Under the pieces are notes generated by a model. That model made no database searches, was not told where the DNA came from, and worked only from the letters and a program-made list of their open reading frames with translations. This document shows positions 8,433 to 17,725 of a DNA stretch of 59,836 nucleotides, in pieces. A program made the position numbers and the translations under genes. The stretch's first letter is position 1, and the number at the start of each line of letters is the position of its first letter. The stretch comes from Chryseobacterium gleum. GTDB taxonomy: Bacteria > Bacteroidota > Bacteroidia > Flavobacteriales_D > Crocinitomicaceae. The stretch is from positions 1-59,836 of the forward strand of contig CAMDAH010000015.1 of NCBI GenBank assembly GCA_945888625.1. The letters are read 5' to 3'.

Positions 8433-10892
8433 TTATAGATCATTACCTTCTGAGCCGGGGACTTTACTTTTATTTCCCATTTCCAACTTTCCAAATTTAT
8501 ACGCAACCGTTAAATAAACACGCCTAGTTAACCATTTAAATTCGGTGACTTGATAAATATTTAATTGATTTACTTCCATAAAGAAACCTTGACGATTAAA
8601 TATATCTGAAACACGCGTTCCAAACGTCCATTTGCCATCATTAAACTTTTTATCAAAAGACAATTCTACCGAACCTTTTCGCTGTGCGATTCCCTGAACC
8701 GTAATTCTAGGAGCAATATAATTAACATTTAATTGAATCGTAGCGGTTTTTTTCCAAAAATCAACCGAGCCGATGTACTTAACATTCCAATTGAACCCAT
8801 TTCGATTCCAATTGGCATTAGAGGTTTGATATTGAACGTAATTAATATTAGTTGAAAGCGTATTTCGCCACCATTTTGTCGGTTTATAAGAGGCAATCAA
8901 TTCAGTTCCATAACTATGAGACTGGCCAACATTAGCAAATGTAACCGCAGAAGAGTTATCATCATAAAACACTTTAATCCGAGAAATCGCATTTACCGTA
9001 TGCCTATAAAAGATGGCAGCAGAGAAATTCAGTTTAGTACCTTCCGACGAATAAGCTAAATCGTACGAATTGATGAATTCTGGCTGCAAATATGGATTGC
9101 CACGTCGTAAATTAAAGGGATCAGAATATGCAGTAAACGGATTTAAATCCCCTGAGGAAGCACGCGTAATTCTACGACTATAACTTAAGCCAATTTCAGA
9201 TTTTGGTGTTAAGGCATATTTAAGATGAGCCGAGGGAAAGAAATTAAAATAATCGTTGCTTATTCGTAATGAGTCAGAAACTAAGTTTGGAATTTGATAC
9301 GCTTTTTCAAGCCGAATTCCACCTTGGTACTTGAATTTGTTTAATTGGTGTCCAAAAATACCGTAGGCACTAAAAATTTGTTCATCGTACTGGTAAAGAA
9401 AATTGGCTAAGGTATCTTCTAAAAAATCAAGCGATGCTTGGTCAAACGTCTCTGAATAAGTATCTACCTCTTGGGCTCGAACAATTGCTTTAACTCCGAA
9501 TTCGGAACGCATAAATTTTTCAGGCCATAAGTACGTAAAATCGGCTTGTATCGTACTTATATTATTTTTCTCTTTATTAAACAATTGTTGTCTTAAGTAG
9601 GAACTTGCATCAACAATTGAGTCCAAGCCATAATTTTGTTGAAGATAATATCCCTGAATAGACTCTGTGCCTATTGATTGGTTTGCATCGATTATGAAAT
9701 TACCGCGATTGTTTTTAAATTCTTGTTTGAAATTGACATTAAAATCATAATTATGTTGCTGAGACGGATCGTAAGACAGTCTACGAGATAATGCAAAAAG
9801 CATTATGTCTTCGTCTTGAAAACCATTCCACAAATCTCCGGTTCTATCTCTCCTTCCGTTGCTTCCAGTAGAAGAGAAAGAGATTGACCTTCTATTTTTG
9901 AGCGTAAAATCCAAGCCAAATCTAGCGGTATTTCCAGCATTTAAATCCGTACCTGTACGATTTTGATCTAAGATGGAAATGGAGTCATTGATAAAAGTTT
10001 GCCTGATGTAAGACGTGTTATTTCGATACCCATCAAGGTAACGACCATTGTAGGAACCATAAATATTAAAGAATGAATTTCGATAACTAAGCGAGAATCC
10101 ACCATCAGCCACATTACCACCTTTTAAATTTCCAGAACCTAAATTTGCGTTCAACAAACCATTAAATCCTTTTAATTTATTTTTCTTAAGTACTATGTTA
10201 ATGATTCCAGAAGTTCCGTCAGGATCATATTTAGCCGAGGGATTTGTGACAATTTCAATTCTTTCGATCGATCCAGCAGGAAGAGCATCCAACAGCGTTT
10301 TTCCATTACCTCCAGACAAGGAACTTGGTCTACCATCAATTAAAACCGTAACGGCTCCATCGCCACGAAGCATAATGCGGCCATCTTGATCCAAATCCAC
10401 TGACGGAATATTTTTCAGGACATCGTTTGCAGTTCCTCCTTTCACGGACATATCTTCTGCGACATTGTACACTTTTTTATCAATGCCTGCACTTAATATA
10501 CTTGCTTGCCCCACCACATCGACTTGACCAATTTGCAAGGTCTTATCAAACTCCATGGAAGTATTCCCCAAATTCAAGACTTTGAGATTAGAAGTAATGG
10601 TAACTATTTCACTACTATTTGCTAAAAAGCCAGCGAAAGAAAATTTCACATAATAAGCTCCTGGCACTAATTTATCAAATAAAAATTTACCTTCTGAATC
10701 CGAATAAATACCAGCTATCAAGCTAGAATCTTTTTCCAAGAATAATCGAATAGTGACATATTCCATGGGTTTATCATTAATCGAATTAACAACCCTCCCC
10801 ATTATCATCCCTTCACCTTGCGATGAATTTTGGGAATATGAAACTCCTGAAAGAAAAATTATAAGATAAAAAGAAAGTCGTATTAATTTCAT
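8433..10892 (-). CDS. TonB-dependent-receptor-like outer-membrane beta-barrel protein
   Basis: From the ATG at 10892 the protein has 819 residues. It has a signal peptide ending GVSYSQ, a carboxypeptidase-regulatory-like domain (about 25-110, with GRVVNSINDKPMEYVTI), a plug-like domain (about 120-240, with VLKNIPSVDLDQDGRIMLRG and SGIINIVLKKNKLKGFNG), and a long barrel that ends in VYLTVAYKFGKLEMGNKS. This is the Bacteroidota outer-membrane beta-barrel family related to SusC/FecA receptors. No SusD partner is nearby and no TonB box was identified with confidence, so the substrate is open. The frame could start at 10922, but a TATTTTTG promoter box at 10910-10917 overlaps that extension and favours 10892. 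Confidence 0.88.
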   Translation of the reverse strand: MKLIRLSFYLIIFLSGVSYSQNSSQGEGMIMGRVVNSINDKPMEYVTIRLFLEKDSSLIAGIYSDSEGKFLFDKLVPGAYYVKFSFAGFLANSSEIVTITSNLKVLNLGNTSMEFDKTLQIGQVDVVGQASILSAGIDKKVYNVAEDMSVKGGTANDVLKNIPSVDLDQDGRIMLRGDGAVTVLIDGRPSSLSGGNGKTLLDALPAGSIERIEIVTNPSAKYDPDGTSGIINIVLKKNKLKGFNGLLNANLGSGNLKGGNVADGGFSLSYRNSFFNIYGSYNGRYLDGYRNNTSYIRQTFINDSISILDQNRTGTDLNAGNTARFGLDFTLKNRRSISFSSTGSNGRRDRTGDLWNGFQDEDIMLFALSRRLSYDPSQQHNYDFNVNFKQEFKNNRGNFIIDANQSIGTESIQGYYLQQNYGLDSIVDASSYLRQQLFNKEKNNISTIQADFTYLWPEKFMRSEFGVKAIVRAQEVDTYSETFDQASLDFLEDTLANFLYQYDEQIFSAYGIFGHQLNKFKYQGGIRLEKAYQIPNLVSDSLRISNDYFNFFPSAHLKYALTPKSEIGLSYSRRITRASSGDLNPFTAYSDPFNLRRGNPYLQPEFINSYDLAYSSEGTKLNFSAAIFYRHTVNAISRIKVFYDDNSSAVTFANVGQSHSYGTELIASYKPTKWWRNTLSTNINYVQYQTSNANWNRNGFNWNVKYIGSVDFWKKTATIQLNVNYIAPRITVQGIAQRKGSVELSFDKKFNDGKWTFGTRVSDIFNRQGFFMEVNQLNIYQVTEFKWLTRRVYLTVAYKFGKLEMGNKSKVPGSEGNDL

Positions 10893-10909
10893 GCTGGAGA
10901 AGTAGAGCA

Positions 10910-10917
10910 CAAAAATA
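10910..10917 (-). promoter_or_regulatory. -7 promoter box of the outer-membrane barrel gene
   Basis: The minus strand reads TATTTTTG, matching TAnnTTTG. A start near 10904 would leave about 12 bases of leader before the ATG at 10892, and the box lies inside the longer 10922 reading frame, which decides the start. Confidence 0.5.
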
Positions 10918-10966
10918 ATCAATCCTACCCAATAGCAGTGATTAAAGCATCAAAAGCGACAACATT

Positions 10967-11313
10967 TTACCTTAATAAAGAGACACTTCCTGTAAATGTT
11001 TTTAAATCAGGGCTAGCACTCGCGCTGTAGGATAAAATAAAGGAATACACACCCACTTGCGCTTTACAATCACCATAAAAGTCGGCACATTCCCTGTTGT
11101 TATTGTTGCCCCTTTCATTTGAATCAAAAGCACCTCATCACCTACAGCATAATTGGAAGCATTTGATACCGTAACAGAATTAATGCCCACATTCGTGACA
11201 TTGATATACGCATTTACGACACCCGAGATATTCTGAGCACGAAGGTTCGTTGATGACAAGAACCAACTAAAACTAAAAACAATAAAAAATACTATTCGTA
11301 AATATCTGATCAT
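10967..11313 (-). pseudogene. Internally deleted T9SS type B cargo gene
   Basis: The first frame (ATG at 11313, stop at 11002) starts with a signal peptide and then VVNAYINVTNV and YAVGDEVLLIQMKGATI, the usual opening of very large Bacteroidota T9SS proteins, but degenerates after GATITTGN. In a shifted frame the same DNA reads ECADFYGDCKAQVGVYSF and ends KTFTGSVSLLR with a stop at 10967-10969, which looks like the tail of a gliding-motility-type (type B) sorting domain. The simplest reading is a deletion near 11090-11110 that joined the first 70 codons to the last 40 out of frame and removed the body of the gene. It sits only 9 bases from an intact T9SS type B gene. The product, if made, should be inactive. 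Confidence 0.6.
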
Positions 11314-11322
11314 GAAGATTCT

Positions 11323-13656
11323 TTAATAAATCACATTGACATGTCCGTTCAGCTGTACAATTTTATTCGCTTTTTTATCAAAAAACTGAATCAAATAGGA
11401 ATAAGTCCCCTGTTCTACCTTTATCCCACCATAATATCCATCCCATCCTTGATTGGTAGAAAAAGACTCAAAGACACATTCACCCCAACGATTATAAAGT
11501 ACTAAATGATAGCTCGCTGGATCAAATCCTGTGGTGAAAATCGGCTGAAATACATTGTTATGTTCATCCCCATCTGGCGTAAAAGTATTAGGGACATAGT
11601 AAATTGGATCACCCGAAATCTGAATAGAAATTTCGGTGGAATCCAAACACCCGAAATCTGAGGAAACAGAAAGAATGATCGTATAGTTTCCGTCTTCATA
11701 AGGATAAGCGTGCGTTACTTCGGATGAATTATCATTTGAAGATGTACCATCTCCAAAATACCAAGCAGAGGAAAAGGCATTGATGGAATTATTGTAAAAG
11801 GTAGCAAAGGGAGAATCGCTTAATAAATTAAGGGACAAGGCATCGAGTAAAGCGAGCGGGTTTGGATGCACAATCACCCCCACTTGGGTGGTGTCGGCGC
11901 AACCGAAGGTATTCGAACCAATTATAGTAATAGATTCAGATGTAGAAGGTTGGTACGTAAAAGTTGATGTAGATTGACCATTCGACCATTGATAAAAATC
12001 TGCTCCAGCCACTTGAAAAGTAACTAACTCACCAAAACAAATTTCGCTTAAAAGTGGACTTGCACTTAATGTGGGGACAGGATGAACAGTAATATATAGA
12101 GAATCCGAGGAAATACAACCATATTGACTGGTTCCTGTTATCGAATACATGCCACTTGTCACACCAGTTATACTTTGAGAAGCACCCGTAAATCCAGTTA
12201 AATCAACACCTGACCATTGATAGGTAGCGGCTCCTGAAGCATTGAATTGAACCACGGTATTTGGACAAATCGAATTATCATCTGCTACAAGTTGCGTAAG
12301 TGGTATGGGGTTAACAATTACAGTAAGGGTATCCAAATCAAAACACCCTTCTAAATTGGTTCCCTGTACTACATAGGTGGAAGTTATAATAGGATCCACC
12401 CACATTTGTCCTATATTATCCACAACATTTACCGTAGGTATCCAAGTATAAGTATTGGCACCAGAAGGAATTAATAAGGCAGAATCTCCTAGACAAATTT
12501 GTAAGTCGGGAGAAGTTACGATGGGGTTATTAGAAATAACAATATCCAAGGTAATGACCGAATCACAACCGGAAACAGACGTTAGTGAATCTACATAATT
12601 CCCTGAACTGTTGATGGGATTTCCGTTAAAAAAATAAGTGCTTCCATCACAAATAGTGTCAGTTAGATTGGTATTAAAAGAAGGGTTAACCGTAACGAGC
12701 ACCTGATCTGTTGTTGGACAATTTCCAGCATTGTTAGCAAGCGTAGTTGAAACGGTATATGTTTGCGTAATAGGCACCACAGAATTATTTGGAAGATTAA
12801 CGGTCGGATTGGCAACACTTGTGCTACTTAATCCATTCGCAGGAGACCAAGAATACACGTAAGCAGGATTATTAGCCCCACCAATTGATACATTTTGATT
12901 GGGGCAAGTTTGAACATCAACTCCTGCATTTGAGCTTGCTTGTGCCGTATAAATTACCACATTGCGTATTGAATGTTGATCAGTTGCACCTCCAGTTCCA
13001 GCGGTAAATCCCATGTAACCCGTAAAATTAATAGGGAAATTAGCGGTGAGATACAAGGTATTATTAATAAGTAAACTGATAAGACCATTATTATAAATGA
13101 TGCGAACTGGTCTATATAAATTACCGCGAATAAAATTTAATACGCCGCCGGTATTAGTTAGTTTCACAATACCTGCATTGCATTCACCATAACCTACCCC
13201 ATTATAAATCTGCAATTCTGGGTTTGCACCGCAGCCGTTATCCCATGTATCCAAGACTACTTTGAGACCATTTGCAGCACCAGGAATCCCGATACCGCCA
13301 CCACCAATAAAACCAACGGGTGGTACCTGCAAAAAACAAAATGCCAAACCGTCAGCGGCGCTTCCACCCCAGATCCTGTATTCGAAATCTACAATCCAGT
13401 TCGAACACACCCCTAAATTTAAAGGTTGTGAATAAAAAACACCACCGCTTTGACTACCACTCGCATTAGTAAGAATCAATTCATCATTAAAATTATTTGG
13501 ATCTCCTGGCGTATCGCCAACATAGGCGTTCCCATTCAAATTCCAACCCGCCGTATTGAGTACGGGCGAGCCGTTTAGTTGACCGAATACAAACGTTTGG
13601 GAATTGATTTTAAGCGCAAAAAGAAAAATAAAAACCAGAGATAGCCCTTTAATCAT
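11323..13656 (-). CDS. Secreted lectin-domain protein with T9SS type B sorting domain
   Basis: The 777-residue protein has a signal peptide ending ALKINSQ. Residues 25 to about 235 form an L-type (legume-like) lectin fold: DGLAFCFLQVPPVGFIGGGG, VVLDTWDNGCGANPELQIYN and VRIIYNNGLISLLIN. Ig-like/PKD-like modules with paired cysteines follow (about 245-600), then a true PKD segment (SSAWYFGDGTSSNDNSSEVTHAY). The last 90 residues are a gliding-motility-associated C-terminal domain, with YVPNTFTPDGDEHNNVF and YHLVLYNRWGECVF, ending GHVNVIY. Export by T9SS and carbohydrate binding at the surface are inferred from these domains. The adjacent deleted gene and the giant gene at 1-4427 belong to the same broad class. 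Confidence 0.9.
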   Translation of the reverse strand: MIKGLSLVFIFLFALKINSQTFVFGQLNGSPVLNTAGWNLNGNAYVGDTPGDPNNFNDELILTNASGSQSGGVFYSQPLNLGVCSNWIVDFEYRIWGGSAADGLAFCFLQVPPVGFIGGGGIGIPGAANGLKVVLDTWDNGCGANPELQIYNGVGYGECNAGIVKLTNTGGVLNFIRGNLYRPVRIIYNNGLISLLINNTLYLTANFPINFTGYMGFTAGTGGATDQHSIRNVVIYTAQASSNAGVDVQTCPNQNVSIGGANNPAYVYSWSPANGLSSTSVANPTVNLPNNSVVPITQTYTVSTTLANNAGNCPTTDQVLVTVNPSFNTNLTDTICDGSTYFFNGNPINSSGNYVDSLTSVSGCDSVITLDIVISNNPIVTSPDLQICLGDSALLIPSGANTYTWIPTVNVVDNIGQMWVDPIITSTYVVQGTNLEGCFDLDTLTVIVNPIPLTQLVADDNSICPNTVVQFNASGAATYQWSGVDLTGFTGASQSITGVTSGMYSITGTSQYGCISSDSLYITVHPVPTLSASPLLSEICFGELVTFQVAGADFYQWSNGQSTSTFTYQPSTSESITIIGSNTFGCADTTQVGVIVHPNPLALLDALSLNLLSDSPFATFYNNSINAFSSAWYFGDGTSSNDNSSEVTHAYPYEDGNYTIILSVSSDFGCLDSTEISIQISGDPIYYVPNTFTPDGDEHNNVFQPIFTTGFDPASYHLVLYNRWGECVFESFSTNQGWDGYYGGIKVEQGTYSYLIQFFDKKANKIVQLNGHVNVIY

Positions 13657-13722
13657 AACTTTGATAAATATTTATAACGAAGTAACGAAATTTTGGAGAC
13701 ATAGTTGGCTCACGATATTTAT

Positions 13723-13730
13723 TATCTTTG
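13723..13730 (+). promoter_or_regulatory. -7 promoter box of the zwf-pgl-edd operon
   Basis: TATCTTTG matches TAnnTTTG, with TTGG about 17 bases upstream as a possible -33 element. A start near 13736 gives a leader of about 50 bases to the ATG at 13785. Confidence 0.55.
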
Positions 13731-13784
13731 ATTAACTAAATACTTATTGTATTTTTGACAAAAACAAAGTGCAGTCAATTAATT

Positions 13785-15263
13785 ATGACAAAGAAATCAA
13801 AACATACCGAAAAATTTGAATCCTTCAACATAGTAGTTTTTGGAGGTGAAGGCGATTTGGCGATTAGAAAAATTTATCCTGCCTTGCTGCATAGGGAATT
13901 AGATGGTCAATTTTTAACTTCCTATAACATTATTGCAATTACACGAAAAAATATAACTGACTCAACATTTATTGTTGATCTGACAAAACATTTACTTGCC
14001 ACGGCAGAAGAGGATACAACTGCAATTGAAATCAATGATTTCGTAAATAAAATAACCTTAATCTCTGCCAGCGAATCAACCGTTGAGTCCTATCAAGAAT
14101 TAAAACTTCACCTTGATCAATTTAAGTCCTACCAAAATATTTTTTATTTTTCAACACCCTCTGCTGCTTTTGGCGAAATTGCTAAAACACTAAAAGCATG
14201 TGATTTAATCTTTGAGAATAGTAAAGTGGTGTTAGAAAAACCATTGGGCTACAGTTTAGCTTCCTCAAACGCCATCAATGCAGAAATAATGCTTGCCTTT
14301 AAAGAGGAACAAGTGTATCGTATCGATCACTATTTAGGTAAAGAAACAGTTCAGAATTTAATGGTCTTACGTTTTGCTAACAACCTTTTCGAACGGGCTT
14401 GGGACTACCAAAATATCGATAATATTCAAATAACCGTTTCCGAAAAATTAGGGGTTGAAAAGCGAGCTGATTACTACGATAATAGTGGCGCACTACTGGA
14501 TATGGTTCAAAACCATTTGGTTCAATTACTTTGTTTGGTAGCCATGGAACCTCCCTACATACTTCAGGCTGATGAGGTAAGAAATGAAAAATTAAAAGTT
14601 TTACGTGCATTAAGGCCATTAACAAAAGACTCCGTTTTAACGCACACGGTGAAGGGTCAGTATTCGAGAGGTAGCATACTTGGGGAGGCAGTGGGTTCTT
14701 ATTTAGAAGATATCGAAAAGTACAATTCCAAAACAGAGACCTTTGTTGCTGTGAAAGCTTATGTCGATAATTGGCGTTGGAAGGATGTTCCGTTCTACCT
14801 GCGGACGGGAAAGAGACTCAAAAAACGCTACTCAGAAATCGTTATAAATTTCAAGGAAGTTAGCCACAATATTTTCCCATCGAAAGAGAAACTAAATAAT
14901 AATAAATTAATCATACGACTACAGCCTGAAGAAAGGATAGAACTCATTCAAATGACCAAAGTGCCGGGGCCAGGTGGTTATCGATACAAACCAATCGCCC
15001 TCAAACTCGATTACACCGATTCATTTAAAGAGCGATTTGCAGATGCTTACGAACGTTTAATTGTAGATGTAATTAGAGGTAATCAAACGCTTTTTATGCG
15101 TCAAGATGAATTGGAGGCAGCTTGGACTTGGATAGAAACCATCACAAACAGCTGGAAAGCTGTTAATCAGCAAAATATCCTTTATGAAGCAGGTACATGG
15201 GGTCCTGGCGATGCCATTTTAGCCGACGGAGATACATGGATTACAAAAACATGGAGAGAATAA
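13785..15263 (+). CDS. zwf: Glucose-6-phosphate 1-dehydrogenase
   Basis: With the ATG at 13785 the enzyme has 492 residues, normal for G6PDH. It oxidises glucose 6-phosphate to 6-phosphogluconolactone with NAD(P)+. The N-terminal nucleotide fold carries VVFGGEGDLAIRKIYPALL, where most family members have GASGDLAxRK, so Ala-Ser is Gly-Glu here. The active-site block YRIDHYLGKETVQNLMVLRF is intact near residue 185, as are VLEKPLGYSL and VPFYLRTGKRLKKRYSEI. An upstream TTG at 13755 is in frame but adds an unusual extension. It is the first gene of zwf-pgl-edd and overlaps pgl by one base (TAATG), which suggests coupled translation. Confidence 0.96.
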   Translation: MTKKSKHTEKFESFNIVVFGGEGDLAIRKIYPALLHRELDGQFLTSYNIIAITRKNITDSTFIVDLTKHLLATAEEDTTAIEINDFVNKITLISASESTVESYQELKLHLDQFKSYQNIFYFSTPSAAFGEIAKTLKACDLIFENSKVVLEKPLGYSLASSNAINAEIMLAFKEEQVYRIDHYLGKETVQNLMVLRFANNLFERAWDYQNIDNIQITVSEKLGVEKRADYYDNSGALLDMVQNHLVQLLCLVAMEPPYILQADEVRNEKLKVLRALRPLTKDSVLTHTVKGQYSRGSILGEAVGSYLEDIEKYNSKTETFVAVKAYVDNWRWKDVPFYLRTGKRLKKRYSEIVINFKEVSHNIFPSKEKLNNNKLIIRLQPEERIELIQMTKVPGPGGYRYKPIALKLDYTDSFKERFADAYERLIVDVIRGNQTLFMRQDELEAAWTWIETITNSWKAVNQQNILYEAGTWGPGDAILADGDTWITKTWRE

Positions 15264-15922
15264 TGCAAACATTTGATACGAATTCAGAATTAATAAAAAC
15301 CTTAACGGAAGACATCAAGATTATCGTTGAAAATGCCATAAGAGAAAAGGGCAAGTCCTACCTCCTACTTTCTGGTGGAAGCACCCCGCTTCCATTATAT
15401 AAATCTATCGCAGATTGTGATTTAGATTGGGATAAAATGCACATCGGACTTGTTGATGAACGATTTGTAGACCAAAGCAGTGGATTTTCAAACGAGGCAT
15501 TAATTAGAAATGTTTTCAAAAAAATAAAAAATGAGAATTTTTCAAGTATGGTGATCAACCAATTTGATTTAGCCAAAAATTTGGAGGAAGTTTCCATAAA
15601 TTACGCGCCATTTATTGGTGCTGACATCGTGTTATTAGGAATGGGCGATGATGGTCATACCGCCTCCATATTTCCAAATGACCCTATGAGTGAACTAGCC
15701 ATCCAAGATATTGATGGGGGAATATGTTACACCAATTCACCGAATCACCCAACCAAAAGAATTACATGTAATCGTTCTATGTTAATTAGTTCATCATATT
15801 TATTTTTATATTTTACTGGCTTGAAAAAATTAGATAAATTTAAGCTTGCCAAAGAAGAGGGAACACCCATAAGTCATTTCGAAAGTCAGCTAACAGAAGT
15901 GTATTTCACAGAAAACACCTAA
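15263..15922 (+). CDS. pgl: 6-phosphogluconolactonase
   Basis: The 219-residue protein hydrolyses 6-phosphogluconolactone to 6-phosphogluconate, the step after Zwf. Family motifs are visible: LLLSGGSTPLPLYKSI near residue 32, the GLVDERFVDQSSGFSNEALIR block near 62, and GMGDDGHTASIFPND near 130. A longer frame reaches back to 15197 inside zwf, but the ATG at 15263, which forms TAATG with the zwf stop, gives the family N-terminus and fits translational coupling. edd starts three bases after its stop. Confidence 0.94.
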   Translation: MQTFDTNSELIKTLTEDIKIIVENAIREKGKSYLLLSGGSTPLPLYKSIADCDLDWDKMHIGLVDERFVDQSSGFSNEALIRNVFKKIKNENFSSMVINQFDLAKNLEEVSINYAPFIGADIVLLGMGDDGHTASIFPNDPMSELAIQDIDGGICYTNSPNHPTKRITCNRSMLISSSYLFLYFTGLKKLDKFKLAKEEGTPISHFESQLTEVYFTENT

Positions 15923-15925
15923 AAA

Positions 15926-17725
15926 ATGAACAATAGCATTACGAAGGTTACCGCAAGAATTATAGAAAGGAGTAGACTATCGCGCGAAAAATACCTCTCC
16001 GACATGGTAAAGTCCCACCAAGAAGGGGTTACTCGTCAGGGAATGAGTTGTGGAAATTTAGCGCATGCTTTCGCTGGATGTGGCTCACACGAAAAAAATG
16101 AACTCCGAGGCGATATAACGCCAAATATTGGGATCATCACCGCCTATAATGATATGCTTTCTGCACACAAGCCTTTTGAACATTTTCCTCAGCATATACG
16201 CGATTTTGCCATAAAGCATAATGCAGTAGCTCAAGTTGCTGGTGCGGTACCCGCTATGTGTGACGGTGTAACCCAAGGTCAGCCGGGAATGGAGCTATCC
16301 CTTTTCAGCCGAGATGTAGTGGCAATGGCAAGCGCAGTGGGTTTATCTCACAATTTATTTGATGCTGTACTTTGCTTAGGAATATGCGATAAAATTGTTC
16401 CCGGTTTATTAATCGGATCCTTACGATTTGGGCAACTACCTACTATTTTCGTTCCTGGAGGTCCAATGCCTAGTGGTATTTCAAATGACGAAAAATCACA
16501 GATTCGTCAAGCATTTGCAGAAGGTAAAATAGGCCGAGAAGAATTATTAAAAGGGGAATCTGATTCCTATCATTCGCCCGGCACCTGTACTTTTTATGGA
16601 ACCGCTAATTCCAACCAAATGCTCATGGAAATAATGGGCTTACAACTTCCTGGATCTAGTTTTGTGAACCCAAATACTGAATTGCGTTCACTCCTAACCG
16701 AAGAAGCAGTGAAAATAGCAGCTTATAATTCGAAACTAGGATTAGATAGAGCTTTGATGGCTATTGTCACCGAGGAATCAATTGTAAATGGCATTATTGG
16801 TTTGCTTGCTACCGGCGGTTCAACCAACCATACCATACATTTAATTGCTATAGCTAGAGCCGCAGGAATTATTATAAATTGGGATGATATGTCTGAACTT
16901 TCAGATGTAATACCATTAATCACTCGTATGTATCCAAATGGGGCAGCCGATGTCAATCACTTCCATGCTGCTGGTGGTATGTCATTCGTAATTAGTACGC
17001 TACTAGAAAATGGCCTATTGCATGAAAATGTTCAAACAATTATTGGCAAAGGACTTAAAAAATATACCCAAGAGCCCAAAATTGAAGCTCATCGATTAAT
17101 ATGGGTAGAGGGCCCTAAGGAGAGTTTAAACAAAAGTATAATTCGTCCCGCATCCGATCCCTTCTCAAAAGATGGCGGCATTAAAATTTTAAAAGGAAAT
17201 CTGGGTCGTGCCGTGATTAAGACCGCAGCAGTTGAATCAGATCATCGAAAAATTGAGGCACCTGCCATTGTATTTTTAGAACAACAAGATCTTATTGATG
17301 CCTTCAAAAAAGATGAACTCAACAAGGATTTCATTGCCGTATTGCCTTTTCAAGGTCCTAAACAAAATGGCATGCCTGAATTACATCAATTAACACCAAC
17401 ATTGACCATCCTTCAAAAGCGTGGTTATAAAGTAGCATTGGTCACTGATGGACGAATGTCTGGTGCTTCGGGTAAAGTTCCCGCGGCCATTCACTTGTGT
17501 CCCGAGGCAAGAGACGGAGGACTAATTGCTAAAATTAGAACAGGCGACATGCTTCATCTAGATACCAATGAGGGCTTACTTAACTGTGAGAATTTTGAAG
17601 AAATTACTGCACGAAAACTCGTATTGAAAGAAAACGTTGAAACTATTGGATACGGTCGAGAATTATTTGCAAAATTTAGGTGCAACGTATCAGCAAGTGA
17701 GGATGGGGCTAGTGTATTATTTTAA
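15926..17725 (+). CDS. edd: Phosphogluconate dehydratase
   Basis: The 599-residue enzyme dehydrates 6-phosphogluconate to 2-keto-3-deoxy-6-phosphogluconate, the committed Entner-Doudoroff step. It belongs to the IlvD/Edd family. Three conserved Cys regions expected to hold the iron-sulfur cluster are present: PAMCDGVTQGQPGMELS near residue 110, LCLGICDKIVPGLL near 150 and SPGTCTFYGTANSNQM near 217. LVTDGRMSGASGKVPAAIH near residue 510 is the substrate-side motif. Its length equals that of the Escherichia coli enzyme. The next gene is a convergent terC whose stop overlaps by four bases, so no KDPG aldolase (eda) or 6-phosphogluconate dehydrogenase (gnd) follows. Confidence 0.96.
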   Translation: MNNSITKVTARIIERSRLSREKYLSDMVKSHQEGVTRQGMSCGNLAHAFAGCGSHEKNELRGDITPNIGIITAYNDMLSAHKPFEHFPQHIRDFAIKHNAVAQVAGAVPAMCDGVTQGQPGMELSLFSRDVVAMASAVGLSHNLFDAVLCLGICDKIVPGLLIGSLRFGQLPTIFVPGGPMPSGISNDEKSQIRQAFAEGKIGREELLKGESDSYHSPGTCTFYGTANSNQMLMEIMGLQLPGSSFVNPNTELRSLLTEEAVKIAAYNSKLGLDRALMAIVTEESIVNGIIGLLATGGSTNHTIHLIAIARAAGIIINWDDMSELSDVIPLITRMYPNGAADVNHFHAAGGMSFVISTLLENGLLHENVQTIIGKGLKKYTQEPKIEAHRLIWVEGPKESLNKSIIRPASDPFSKDGGIKILKGNLGRAVIKTAAVESDHRKIEAPAIVFLEQQDLIDAFKKDELNKDFIAVLPFQGPKQNGMPELHQLTPTLTILQKRGYKVALVTDGRMSGASGKVPAAIHLCPEARDGGLIAKIRTGDMLHLDTNEGLLNCENFEEITARKLVLKENVETIGYGRELFAKFRCNVSASEDGASVLF

